Shown here: piece after piece, positions 36,365 to 45,130 of the stretch
Numbering within the stretch: position 1 is the first letter of the stretch
Layout: every line of letters starts with the position of its first letter
Source: JBHIYN01 sp041984235
Lineage (GTDB): Bacteria > Pseudomonadota > Gammaproteobacteria > Ga0077536
Direction: 5' to 3'
Length of the DNA: 64,000 nucleotides
Assembly (NCBI GenBank): GCA_041984235.1
Contig: JBHIYN010000004.1
Location: forward strand, 186,001 to 250,000
The notes under the pieces: model-generated
The model's input: the letters and a program-made list of their open reading frames with translations, nothing else
Told to the model about the DNA's origin: nothing
Databases searched by the model: none
Translations under genes and position numbers: made by a program

Positions 36365-36617
36365 GCGAAATGGCGCTGAAGCGTCGCGAGCGAAGGCAGG
36401 CGGTAAATGAGGATTCCGAGCACCGCACGCGCGCAGTTGGCCGAGCGCATCAGCAACAGGCCAATTTGACGCGCGAAATGGCGCTGAAGCGTCGCGAGCG
36501 AAGGCAGGCGGGGCGCGCGCGGCGCGCAGGAACCGGAGTTTACTTGCCGGTCAATGAGGATTCCGAGCACCGCACGCGCCCCGCCTGCCGAGCGCAGCAG
36601 CTTCAGCGCCATTTCGT
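36365..36617. repeat. Duplicated module with an inverted arm (A-B-C repeats)
   Basis: Unit A (39 bases) occurs twice without a mismatch, at 36365-36403 and 36473-36511. Unit B (27 bases) also occurs twice without a mismatch, at 36406-36432 and 36553-36579. A third element at 36581-36617 is an imperfect reverse complement of A, so the second module can fold into a stem of about 37 bp with B in the loop; a more degraded C follows the first B. The cluster sits between the DUF1302 and DUF1329 genes and ends exactly at the DUF1302 stop. It looks like a short non-autonomous palindromic element with one duplication. Confidence 0.75.
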
Positions 36618-38158
36618 CAGAATTCATAGCTGAGCTCCCAGCCTATATTGTCCCACTTGTTGAACTGGCCATAGAAATCGGTGCGCTCACCGGTGTCATA
36701 GCCGTTGTAGACGAGCTGGCCCTTGATGTACTGGGAGAACTTGTAGGCCAGGCGCAGCTTGGTCTTGAGTCCGCCCCAGCCGGTATCGGGCCCGCCGATC
36801 AGCGGGAAGGCGGTGAATTCCAGGCTCAGGCGGTCGCGCGTGAAGGCGAACGGCCGCGACAGGAACACGACCGGGATGAAGCTCCACTCGTCACCGAAGC
36901 CGCCGCCGAAGCCGGCGCCGAGCTCCTCCACGTGATCCAGCGTCTGGTACCAGGACGGCTGGAAGATCAGCGTGGTGCGGCTCGGCAGGCCGAACTCGAT
37001 CGCGATCGCGGCGCGCAGCGTGTCGCGCTTGGAGGTGCCGTCGGTGGCTACGCCGGCAAGCGCCAGCGCGCGTTTGCGGAAATCGGCGAAGCGTACGCCG
37101 TTGGTGTACAGCGCCTCGATGCGGAACACCGTCGGCAGGCTGCCGACCAGCGGCACGTCCTGGAAGGTGGTGGCGTAGTCGGCGGTGATGCCGGCGTGGT
37201 GCAGGCGTTCGTGGCGCGGCTGCAGGCGCAGCACGGTCTGGCCGCCGACGTTCTGCGTGCCGAGCACGTGATCGACGGAGAACTTGTCCCAGGCGTACAT
37301 GTAGATGAAGCCGTAGGTCAGCGCGCCGGCCGCGCGGTCGACGCGGATGCCGTACTGGTGATCGTCGAAGTGGCCGGCATCCGGCCGCTGGGCCGGCAGC
37401 ACGACGTCGCTGCTCGGCGGGATGTTGGGCGAGAACCACGGTGAGCCCGGCAGCGGCAGGCGATCCTGCTCGAAGTCGAAGATGTAGAGCATCTGCACGC
37501 TGGTCGCGCCGAAGTAGAGGGTGGCATTGGCCATCCAGTTCGGCAGCCGGCGGATCTCGTAGTCCTCGGTCTCGAGCTGCGCGAACTCGCGCCGGTCCAT
37601 GCCGTTGACGATGTCGATGAACTGGCCGTCCATCTTGCCCCACGCCACCTGCTGCTTGCCGATCTTGAGATCGAAGCCGGGCTTGCGGTAGCTCAGGTAG
37701 AGCTCGCGCAGCACGCGCTCGCTGGTGTGGTAGAGCTCGGCAGTGCGGCTGACGGAATCGGCAAACAGGCCGTTGCTGTCCTGCCAGTCGTAGACGCCGT
37801 CGTAGAGGGCGTGTGCGACGCCGCGGATGTCGAGCCCGGGCCGGATGTGGTAGTTGGTCTCGAGCTCGAACAGGTTCTGCAACTGGGCGAAGCGGAAATC
37901 CTTGTTGCGAAAACCGACGCTGTCCTCGTCGTCGAGCAGCACGTCGCCCCAGTTGCGATAGAAGCCGCGGAAGGTCAGGCGCGGAATGGCGCGCTCGATG
38001 GGCTGGCGCACGTGGGTGCCGATGGGATCGAAGGTCGCCATGGCGCGGTCGAACTTCGAGAACAGGTCGCGCACGTTGCCGGCCTCGGCGGTGGAGGCGA
38101 GGGCGGCGGTGAACAGGATCGACAGGGCGGCGCCCCGGCGGGCGGTCATGGCTGGCAT
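36617..38158 (-). CDS. DUF1302 family outer-membrane beta-barrel protein
   Basis: A 513-residue exported protein. The signal is MPAMTARRGAALSILFTAAL and so on. The mature part has alternating amphipathic strands, for example RELYLSYRKPGFDLKIGKQQ and VAWGKMDG, and ends in WELSYEF with the terminal Phe expected of a beta-barrel assembled by BAM. DUF1302 proteins pair with DUF1329 proteins near genes for steroid, alkane or other lipid breakdown; a channel or sensor role is assumed, not proven. The ATG follows GAGGGG by five bases. It heads the five-gene envelope operon and diverges from the acetoacetyl-CoA synthetase gene. Confidence 0.88.
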   Translation of the reverse strand: MPAMTARRGAALSILFTAALASTAEAGNVRDLFSKFDRAMATFDPIGTHVRQPIERAIPRLTFRGFYRNWGDVLLDDEDSVGFRNKDFRFAQLQNLFELETNYHIRPGLDIRGVAHALYDGVYDWQDSNGLFADSVSRTAELYHTSERVLRELYLSYRKPGFDLKIGKQQVAWGKMDGQFIDIVNGMDRREFAQLETEDYEIRRLPNWMANATLYFGATSVQMLYIFDFEQDRLPLPGSPWFSPNIPPSSDVVLPAQRPDAGHFDDHQYGIRVDRAAGALTYGFIYMYAWDKFSVDHVLGTQNVGGQTVLRLQPRHERLHHAGITADYATTFQDVPLVGSLPTVFRIEALYTNGVRFADFRKRALALAGVATDGTSKRDTLRAAIAIEFGLPSRTTLIFQPSWYQTLDHVEELGAGFGGGFGDEWSFIPVVFLSRPFAFTRDRLSLEFTAFPLIGGPDTGWGGLKTKLRLAYKFSQYIKGQLVYNGYDTGERTDFYGQFNKWDNIGWELSYEF

Positions 38159-38396
38159 CGGCTCCCCTCCGAGCGCGACGCGGGGACTGCCCCGATGTCG
38201 CGGTGCGGTCCGCAGCACAGTTCCGGACCGCATGAATTTTTGAGTGCAAGGTATTGTTAATATTCAGTGTACCCGACAGTACGTTCGACCGGCGCGGGTT
38301 GTCAACCGGGCTGCGCGGACGCGCCCGCCGCTATAATCGCGTGCGCCGCCCGCGATCGCAGGTGCGGCCTTCGCGAGCCTCTACCAGGAGAACACC

Positions 38397-40373
38397 ATGT
38401 TGCAGGAAGGCGACCTGCTGTGGCAGCCGTCGGCCGCGCGCATCGAGCGCGCCGAGATCACCCGTTTCATGCAGTGGCTGGCGCGCGAGCGCGGCGTCGA
38501 GTGTGCGGACTACGAGGCCCTGCGGCGCTGGTCGGTGGAGGCGTTGGAGGATTTCTGGGCCGCGGTGTGGGACTACTTCGGGATCCGCAGCGCGACACCG
38601 TGGCGCAAGGTGCTGAACGAACAGGTGATGCCGGGCGCGAAGTGGTTCGCGGGCGCGCAGGTGAATTTCGCCGAGCACGTGCTGCGGCAGGCCCGCGCCG
38701 GAGAGCCGGCGCTCATGTTCGCCTCCGAAACCCGCGCGCTGGAGACGATGAGCTGGGACGACCTCGCGGAGCAGGTCGCGCGCGTCGCGCACGGCCTGCG
38801 TGCGCGCGGCATTCGGCCGGGGGACCGCGTGGTCGCCTTCATGCCGAACATTCCGCAGACGATGATCGCGTGCCTCGCCGCGACCAGCCTCGGCGCCATC
38901 TGGTCGAGCTGCTCGACCGACTTCGGTGCCGCCAGCGTGCTCGATCGGTTCCGGCAGATCGAGCCGAAGGCGATCTTCACCGTCGATGGCTACCACTACG
39001 GCGGCAAGGCCTTCGATCGCCGTGCCGAGGCGCGCACCATCATCGACGGTCTGCCGACCCTGGAGCACGTGTTCCACATTCCCTATCGCGATCCCGACGC
39101 GACGGCGGCGGTCACGCATGCCGAGTCCTGGGCGAGTCTGCTCGGCGACGGCGAGGCGCCGCCGCTGGAGTTCGCGCCGGTCGACTTCGATCACCCGCTG
39201 TGGGTGGTGTACTCCTCCGGCACCACCGGCCTGCCCAAGGCCATCGTCCATGGTCACGGCGGCATCGTGCTCGAGCTGCACAAGATGCTCAACCTGCAGT
39301 GCAACCTGCGTCCCGGCGCGCGCATGTTCTTCTACACCACCTCGGGCTGGATTATGTGGAACATCCTCATGAGCTCGATGCTGGTCGGTGCGGCGCCGGT
39401 GATCTTCGACGGGCATCCCGCCGCGCCCGAGCCGGACGTGCTGTGGCGCATCGCCGCCGAGTCGCGCGCGACCCAGTTCGGCGCCAGCCCGACCTACGTC
39501 GCGATGATGCAGAAGGCCGGCATCGTGCCGCGCGAGCGTTACGACCTGTCGGCCATCGAGGGCGTGCTCCTGACCGGGTCGCCGGCGACCCCCGAGTCGA
39601 TGCAGTGGCTCTACGAGAACGTGAACACGGACCTGTGGGTGACCTCGCAGAGCGGCGGCACCGACGTCGCCTCCGGCTTCGTCAGCGGCTCGTGCGTGCT
39701 GCCGGTCTACGCCGGTGAGATCCAGGCGCGTTCGCTGGCCGTCGACGTGCAGGCCTGGAACGATGCCGGCGAGGCGGTCACCGGCGAGGTCGGCGAACTG
39801 GTGGTGACCCGTCCCATGCCCTCCATGCCACTGTATTTCTGGAACGACGAGGGCGGTCGCCGCTACCACGAATCCTACTTCGACACCTACCCCGGGGTGT
39901 GGCGGCACGGCGACTTCTTCGAGCTCAACGAGCGCGGCGGCTGCTTCATCAAGGGCCGCTCGGACTCCACCCTGAACCGCTACGGCGTGCGCATCGGCAC
40001 CGCCGAGATCTATCGCTGCGTGGAAGCGCTGGCGGAGATCGACGACGCGCTGGTGGTCAACCTCGACCTGCCGGACGGTGAATTCTTCATGCCCATGTTC
40101 GTGCGCCTGGCCGCGGGTTGCGTGCTCGACGACGCATTGAAGAAGAAGCTCGCCCAGGCACTGAAGACACAGTGCTCGCCGCGTCACGTGCCGGACGAGG
40201 TCTACGCGGTCGACGAGATTCCCTACACCCTGACCGGCAAGAAGCTCGAGGTGCCGGTGCGCAAGATCCTGATGGGCGCCGATTTGGAGCACGCGGTCAG
40301 TCGCGACGCGATGCAGAACCCCGGCTCCATCGACACCTTCATCCGGTTCGCCGCGGAGCGCGAACGCACCTGA
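38397..40373 (+). CDS. aacS: Acetoacetyl-CoA synthetase
   Basis: A 658-residue ANL-superfamily ligase. The N-terminal cap FWAAVWDYFGIRSATPW and MPGAKWFAGAQVNFAEHVL is typical of acetoacetate-CoA ligases. The P-loop is VYSSGTTGLPKAIVHGHGG near residue 277, and STLNRYGVRIGTAEIY and the C-terminal Lys in TLTGKKLEVPV complete it. It activates acetoacetate with ATP and CoA, linking ketone bodies or PHB breakdown to acetoacetyl-CoA. AGGAG precedes the ATG by six bases. A methyltransferase gene follows 28 bases later. Confidence 0.92.
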   Translation: MLQEGDLLWQPSAARIERAEITRFMQWLARERGVECADYEALRRWSVEALEDFWAAVWDYFGIRSATPWRKVLNEQVMPGAKWFAGAQVNFAEHVLRQARAGEPALMFASETRALETMSWDDLAEQVARVAHGLRARGIRPGDRVVAFMPNIPQTMIACLAATSLGAIWSSCSTDFGAASVLDRFRQIEPKAIFTVDGYHYGGKAFDRRAEARTIIDGLPTLEHVFHIPYRDPDATAAVTHAESWASLLGDGEAPPLEFAPVDFDHPLWVVYSSGTTGLPKAIVHGHGGIVLELHKMLNLQCNLRPGARMFFYTTSGWIMWNILMSSMLVGAAPVIFDGHPAAPEPDVLWRIAAESRATQFGASPTYVAMMQKAGIVPRERYDLSAIEGVLLTGSPATPESMQWLYENVNTDLWVTSQSGGTDVASGFVSGSCVLPVYAGEIQARSLAVDVQAWNDAGEAVTGEVGELVVTRPMPSMPLYFWNDEGGRRYHESYFDTYPGVWRHGDFFELNERGGCFIKGRSDSTLNRYGVRIGTAEIYRCVEALAEIDDALVVNLDLPDGEFFMPMFVRLAAGCVLDDALKKKLAQALKTQCSPRHVPDEVYAVDEIPYTLTGKKLEVPVRKILMGADLEHAVSRDAMQNPGSIDTFIRFAAERERT

Positions 40374-40401
40374 GCCCGGCGCGGCGGCCTATACTCTGGC
40401 C

Positions 40402-41265
40402 GTGCGAGATTCCACTCCCAGCCGCACGGCGCTCGCGACCGCGTTCCTGCGCGCCCTGCATCTCAGCGTCGACGATCCGCCGCCGGTTCTCGACGATCGC
40501 CTCGCGGCCGACCTGCTGCCCGGCTACCAGCGGCGCTTCCTGCGCCGGCTGGGCGCGCTGGCGACGCCGTGGCGCGGCCGCTACCGGCAGCTCGGCGGCG
40601 CCTTCACCGGCCTGCGTGCGCAGGTCGTGGTGCGGGCGCGCTACGCGGAGGACGCGTTGCGGCAGGCCCGTGCCGAGGGCGTCAATCGCTACGTGGTGCT
40701 GGCCGCCGGGCTGGATACGTTCGCTTACCGGCAGCCGGTGCCGGCGCTGCCCGTGGTCGAGATCGATCACCCGGCAACCCAGCGCTGGAAACGCGACCTG
40801 CTGCGCGAGCGCGGCGTCGCGATACCCCGCAACGTGAGCTACCTGCCGGTCGATTTCGAGCGCCAGGCGCTCGCCGAGCGCTGGCCGCGGCAGCCAGGGC
40901 CCGACTGCGTGTCGTGGCTGGGGGCGACTTACTACCTCACGCAGGGCGCGATTGCCGACACCCTGTCGGCGCTCGCCGGGTGCACCGCGCCCGGCTCGCA
41001 GCTGGTGCTGGACTACTGGTGCGAGGCGCCGCCCGGTGAGCCGGACACCCTGCTGCTGTGGAGCACGCGCGCCGCGGTCGCGCTGCAGGACGAGCCCATG
41101 CGCACGTTCTTCGCACCGGCTGCGATCGAGCGCCTGGCCGGTGAATGCGGCTGGCGCGTGCGCGAGAACTGCGCACCGCTGGCGCAGGACGTACGCTACC
41201 TCGGCGCGCGCAACGATGGCCTCGCGGTGCCGTCGTTCGCCTGGCTGCTGCACCTGGAGCGCTGA
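40402..41265 (+). CDS. SAM-dependent methyltransferase, LCMT/TcmP type
   Basis: A 287-residue methyltransferase starting at GTG. The segments VNRYVVLAAGLDTFAYRQP and VVEIDHPATQRWKRDLL are the SAM-binding core of the leucine carboxyl methyltransferase / TcmP / PPM1 family. Bacterial members carboxyl- or O-methylate diverse small molecules and polyketides. It lies 28 bases after the acetoacetyl-CoA synthetase and may be co-transcribed. No substrate can be proposed from the sequence. Confidence 0.87.
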   Translation: MRDSTPSRTALATAFLRALHLSVDDPPPVLDDRLAADLLPGYQRRFLRRLGALATPWRGRYRQLGGAFTGLRAQVVVRARYAEDALRQARAEGVNRYVVLAAGLDTFAYRQPVPALPVVEIDHPATQRWKRDLLRERGVAIPRNVSYLPVDFERQALAERWPRQPGPDCVSWLGATYYLTQGAIADTLSALAGCTAPGSQLVLDYWCEAPPGEPDTLLLWSTRAAVALQDEPMRTFFAPAAIERLAGECGWRVRENCAPLAQDVRYLGARNDGLAVPSFAWLLHLER

Positions 41266-41371
41266 GCGGGCCGGGGCGCGGTGGCTGCGGCGCAGGGGCG
41301 TGCGTGGCGGCGTGGGCGATGCTACCGTGCGAGACTGCCGGCAGGTAGCGCCGACACCCGGGAGAACCATC

Positions 41372-43504
41372 ATGGCCGCAGTTCCGAAAACCACCCACCA
41401 CGGCGGCTGTCCGCACGATTGCCCCGACACCTGCGCGATGCTGTTCGAGGTCGAGGACGGACGTCTCACCGGCGTCCGCGGCAACCCCGCACACCCGATG
41501 ACCCGCGGCGGCCTGTGCGTCAAGCTCAAGGACTACGAGAAGCGCCATTACCATCCGGATCGCCTGCTGCACCCGATGCGGCGTACCGGTGCCAAGGGCA
41601 AGGCGCGCTTCGAGCGCATTTCCTGGGACGAGGCGCTCGACGAGATCACCTCGCGCTGGAAGACGATTATCGACGCACACGGGCCGCAGGCGATTGCGCC
41701 CTACAGCTACCTCGGACACCAGGGCCTGGTGCACGGCCTCAACGGCGGCGACGCCTTCTTCAACCGCATGGGCGCGACGGTGATGGAGCGCACCTTCTGC
41801 GGCGAAGGCTCGGCCACCGCCTGGCTGATGACCTACGGACCGAGCGGCGGCATGGATCCGGAGAGCTTCATCCACTCGAAGCTCATCGTGATCTGGGCCT
41901 GTAACAGCGTCAGCACCAACCTGCACCACTGGCACATCGTCAGGGATGCGCAGAAAGCCGGGGCGAAGGTCGTCGTGATCGACGCCTATGCCTCGCGCAC
42001 CGCCAAGGAGGCCGACTGGCACATCGCGCCGCGCCCGGGCACCGACGGCGCGCTGGCGATGGCGCTGATCAACGTCATCATCGCCGAAGGCCTGGTCGAC
42101 GAGGCCTACGTCGCCGAGCACACGCTCGGCTTCGAGGAGCTGGCGGAACGCGCCGCGCCGCGTACGCCGGAGTGGGCCGAGTCCGTCACGGGCATTGCGG
42201 CCGAAGACATCCGCCGCCTGGCGCGCGAGTACGCCACCACCCAGCCGGCCGGCATGCGCATCGGTGTCGCGCTGGAGCGCCATCACGGTGGCGGCCAGAC
42301 CATTCGCGCGGTGTGCTGTCTGCCGGCGCTGACCGGCGCCTGGCGCCACGTCGGCGGCGGCATCCTGGCGATGCCGGTATGGGAACATCCCTACCGCTTC
42401 GACGCGATCTGCCGGCCGGACTGGATCCCGCAAGGCACGCGCGTGGTCAACAACCTGCAGATCGGGCGCGCGCTGACCGGTGAGATCCCGCTCGACCCGC
42501 CGATCCTGTCGATGATGTGCTGGAACTCCAACCCGGTCACCCAGGCGCCGGAAGGCGACAAGATCGTGCGCGGCCTGATGCGCGAGGATCTCTTCCTGGT
42601 CGTCGCCGAGCACTTCATCAGCGACGTCGCCGCCTACGCCGACATCGTCCTGCCCGCGGCGATGGGCGCGGAGATGGAGGACATCATCCTCTCGTGGGGG
42701 CACAACTACCTGACCTACAACGCGAAGTGCGCCGATGCACCGGGCGAGGCCCTGCCCAACCGCGAGATCTTCCGTCGCCTGGCCGCAGGCATGGGCTACG
42801 ACGAGCCCGAGTTCCAGTGGTCCGACGGCGAATGCCTGGAGCACTTCGTCGACTGGTCAGCGCCGGCCTGCGACGGCATCGACCTGGCCTACCTGCGTGA
42901 GCACGGCTTTGCGCACCTCACCATCGGCGGCGCCGACGATCGCGCACCGCACCGCGACGGCCGCTTCCCGACGCCCTCGGGCAAGTGCGAGTTCAAATCC
43001 GGGATCGCCGCGGGCGGCAATTTCGTCGCACCGCCATTCCGGCAGATGTACGAGCACCTGCAGGGCGGCGAGCCGCTGGACGCGCTGCCCGACTACGTGC
43101 CGCCGCGCGAGAGCCCGGCCAGCAACCCGGAGCTCGCGGCGCGCTACCCGCTCAACATCGTGTCACCCAAGAGCCACGGTTTTCTCAATTCCTGCTACGC
43201 CAACATGGAGCAGAAGATCAGGGGCCAGGGCGAGCAGTTCGTGCTCATCAACCCGGCCGATGCCGCCGACCGTGGCGTGGGCGAGGACGACACGGTGCGC
43301 GTGTTCAACGATCGCGGCGCCTTCGAGGGGCAGGCCAGGCTGACCACCGACGTCAATCCCGGCGTCGTGGTGGCGACACTCGGTTACTGGCGGCAGCTGA
43401 ACCGCGGCACGGTCAACGTCGTCAGCTCGGCCGAGTTCGTCGACATGGGGCATGCACCGACCTTCTCCGACAACCTCGTGGAGGTCGAACGCGCGGGCGC
43501 CTGA
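41372..43504 (+). CDS. Molybdopterin-dependent oxidoreductase (DMSO reductase family)
   Basis: A 710-residue protein. An N-terminal [4Fe-4S] site has Cys13, Cys17, Cys21 (CPHDCPDTC) and Cys49 (GGLCVK). The molybdopterin core includes GATVMERTFCGEGS, KVVVIDAYASRTAKEADW and DIVLPAAMGAEMED. The C-terminal dinucleotide-binding domain reads NPADAADRGVGEDDTVRVFN. It has no Tat signal, so it is cytoplasmic. There is no electron-transfer or anchor subunit next to it; it may work alone with a soluble donor. The frame is open upstream, but this ATG and the following Fe-S motif fix the start. Confidence 0.9.
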   Translation: MAAVPKTTHHGGCPHDCPDTCAMLFEVEDGRLTGVRGNPAHPMTRGGLCVKLKDYEKRHYHPDRLLHPMRRTGAKGKARFERISWDEALDEITSRWKTIIDAHGPQAIAPYSYLGHQGLVHGLNGGDAFFNRMGATVMERTFCGEGSATAWLMTYGPSGGMDPESFIHSKLIVIWACNSVSTNLHHWHIVRDAQKAGAKVVVIDAYASRTAKEADWHIAPRPGTDGALAMALINVIIAEGLVDEAYVAEHTLGFEELAERAAPRTPEWAESVTGIAAEDIRRLAREYATTQPAGMRIGVALERHHGGGQTIRAVCCLPALTGAWRHVGGGILAMPVWEHPYRFDAICRPDWIPQGTRVVNNLQIGRALTGEIPLDPPILSMMCWNSNPVTQAPEGDKIVRGLMREDLFLVVAEHFISDVAAYADIVLPAAMGAEMEDIILSWGHNYLTYNAKCADAPGEALPNREIFRRLAAGMGYDEPEFQWSDGECLEHFVDWSAPACDGIDLAYLREHGFAHLTIGGADDRAPHRDGRFPTPSGKCEFKSGIAAGGNFVAPPFRQMYEHLQGGEPLDALPDYVPPRESPASNPELAARYPLNIVSPKSHGFLNSCYANMEQKIRGQGEQFVLINPADAADRGVGEDDTVRVFNDRGAFEGQARLTTDVNPGVVVATLGYWRQLNRGTVNVVSSAEFVDMGHAPTFSDNLVEVERAGA

Positions 43505-43523
43505 GGCATGGCAGCGCCTGGCC

Positions 43524-44231
43524 TCAGGCGGGGTACTCGTCGTGCAGGCGCACCCAGGCCATGGGGTAGTCGAGGCCGTCTTCGTCGCGCCCGCGCGGCG
43601 CGAGGTCGAGATGCTGGTAGCCGCTGTTGAGGGCATCCAGGCCGCGGCCGTAGCACGAGTAGGTGTGATAGACGGCGTCGCCATCGCGGCAGAACACGCT
43701 CAGCCCCGGCATCTCGCCCGACGGCACCGGACCTGAACGGTAGTTGTACTCGACCGCGCCGGATGCACGCTCCCCGGCGCTGAAGGAGACGCCGAAGTCG
43801 CGCCCGAAGGCGTTGCCGGGCGAGCTGACCCAGTCGAAGTCCCAGCCCATGCGCGCACGGAACGCCAGCAGGCGCGCCAGCGGCGCCCTGGAGACGGCCA
43901 CGAAGGCCACGTCACGCGCGCGCAGGTGGCGCACGATGCCGTTGTAGCTGTCGGCCCAGAACGAGCAGCTCTTGCAGCCGGCCTGCCAGTCGTCGTCGAA
44001 CATGAAGTGGTAGACCATGAGCTGGCTGGCGCCGTCGAACAGGCCGGTCAGGTCGCGCGGGCCGTGCGGAGTATCGAAGGTGTAGCTGCGCTCGACCCGT
44101 ACCCAGGGCAGCGCGCGGCGCGCCGCGGCCAGCGCGTCGCGCTCGCGGGTGAAAGCCTTCTCCCGGGCCAGCAGCGCGCGCCGTGCGCTCAGCCAGGCTG
44201 CGCGCGACACCACCGGGTGCCCGCCGCTCAT
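43524..44231 (-). CDS. DUF899 (thioredoxin-like) family protein
   Basis: A 235-residue DUF899 protein. The typical segments are ALPWVRVERSYTFDTPHG, LMVYHFMFDDDWQAGCKSCS (holding a CxxC) and PGLSVFCRDGDAVYHTYSCY. The family has a thioredoxin-like fold and no firm function. Its ATG overlaps the SRPBCC gene stop by four bases, and it is third in an ArsR-SRPBCC-DUF899 cassette of a kind common in proteobacteria. Confidence 0.9.
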   Translation of the reverse strand: MSGGHPVVSRAAWLSARRALLAREKAFTRERDALAAARRALPWVRVERSYTFDTPHGPRDLTGLFDGASQLMVYHFMFDDDWQAGCKSCSFWADSYNGIVRHLRARDVAFVAVSRAPLARLLAFRARMGWDFDWVSSPGNAFGRDFGVSFSAGERASGAVEYNYRSGPVPSGEMPGLSVFCRDGDAVYHTYSCYGRGLDALNSGYQHLDLAPRGRDEDGLDYPMAWVRLHDEYPA

Positions 44232-44692
44232 CGCTTCGTCTCCGGCGTGGTGCAGGCTGCGGCCAGGCGCTCCAGCGAGCTGGTCCAGCCCGCGCGGTGG
44301 CTGGCCAGTGCCGCGGCGTCGGCGAAACGGCTGTGGCGCAGGACCAGGTGCGTGCCCGCCGCGCTCGGCGCCAGGTCGAGCTCGACCAGCGACTCGCGCT
44401 CCGGCGTCGACTGCCACGCCCAGGTGAAGACCAGCCGCGCGGGCGCAACGACCTCGCGATAGACCCCGGCAACCCGGTGTTCCTCGCCGTCCGCGGCGCG
44501 CAACGCCAGGCGCCAGGCGCCTCCGACGCGCAGGTCGAGCTCGGCGTCCAGCACCTCGCTGCCGTGCGGGCCGAACCAGCGCATCAGCGCCTGCGGCTCG
44601 GTCCACGCGCGCCAGACCGCTTGCGGCGGGGCGCTGAGTTGGCGCTCGAGGATGAGCGGGTCCTGCTCCGAGCGGGCTTGGGCTGCGGACAT
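44228..44692 (-). CDS. SRPBCC (AHSA1-like) domain protein
   Basis: A 154-residue START-like protein. It contains LSAPPQAVWRAWTEPQALMR, WFGPHG and VFTWAWQ, the core of AHSA1-type SRPBCC domains. They form a hydrophobic ligand cavity; function unknown. GGAGG lies seven bases before its ATG, inside the upstream ArsR gene, and the two reading frames overlap by 109 bases. It is coupled to the DUF899 gene by an ATGA overlap. Confidence 0.9.
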   Translation of the reverse strand: MSAAQARSEQDPLILERQLSAPPQAVWRAWTEPQALMRWFGPHGSEVLDAELDLRVGGAWRLALRAADGEEHRVAGVYREVVAPARLVFTWAWQSTPERESLVELDLAPSAAGTHLVLRHSRFADAAALASHRAGWTSSLERLAAACTTPETKR

Positions 44693-45021
44693 GGGGTTTC
44701 CTCCAGGTAGTGCTCGAGACGATCGAGACCGGCGTTCCAGAACTGTTCGTAGCGGGCCAGCCAGGCGCGCGCCTCGCCCAGCCGCTGCGGTTCGAGCCGG
44801 CAGTACACCGCGCGGCCGCGCTTTTCGCGCGTGACCAGGCCCGCCGCGTCGAGTATCCCGAGATGTTTGAGGACCGCGGGCAGGGAGATCGGGAACGGCC
44901 GCGCCAGTGCGCTCACCGTCAGCTCACCACGGGTGGCGAGCGCGGCGACCATGGCACGCCGCGTACCGTCGGCGAGCGCACTGAACGCGAGGTCGATCGC
45001 AGCATCGCTATGGTTAACCAT
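44584..45021 (-). CDS. ArsR family regulator with long 3' overlap
   Basis: A 145-residue winged-helix regulator. The recognition helix region is ISLPAVLKHLGILDAAGLV and the wing reads REKRGRAVYCRL. The usual end of this ArsR type (FWNAGLDRLEHYLEE) is reached around residue 107. The frame then runs on for about 37 Ser/Arg-rich codons inside the SRPBCC gene, as if the original stop has been lost. No Cys metal site is seen, so it is the SRPBCC-linked type rather than an arsenic sensor. A palindrome covers its start codon, probably for self-control. Confidence 0.87.
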   Translation of the reverse strand: MVNHSDAAIDLAFSALADGTRRAMVAALATRGELTVSALARPFPISLPAVLKHLGILDAAGLVTREKRGRAVYCRLEPQRLGEARAWLARYEQFWNAGLDRLEHYLEETPCPQPKPARSRTRSSSSANSAPRRKRSGARGPSRRR

Positions 45022-45030
45022 AAAGTTAAC
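45010..45030 (-). promoter_or_regulatory. Candidate ArsR operator over the start codon
   Basis: Positions 45010-45021 form the perfect palindrome atggttaaccat, which includes the ArsR start codon. A second GTTAAC occurs at 45025-45030, 12 bases from the first (45013-45018). In this GC-rich background the repeated GTTAAC at one-turn spacing is unusual and fits a dimeric repressor site. Confidence 0.5.
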
Positions 45031-45130
45031 TATTAGCTGGCTACGCCGCGGCTGTCAAGGTGCAGCGGCTGGACATGGCGCGAGCCTCGTGGAATAACCG
45101 TAGCGGGCATCACCGGGGGAGAAACGCATC

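Noticed and set aside
36473..36617. Integron attC-like hairpin
   Set aside because: The inverted arms are long, but I see no GTTRRRY core sites, no integrase and no cassette structure. A REP/MITE-like element fits better.
41281..41371. Small plus-strand ORF between the methyltransferase and molybdopterin genes
   Set aside because: It is Arg/Gly-rich, lacks a ribosome site and runs out of frame into the clear oxidoreductase gene.
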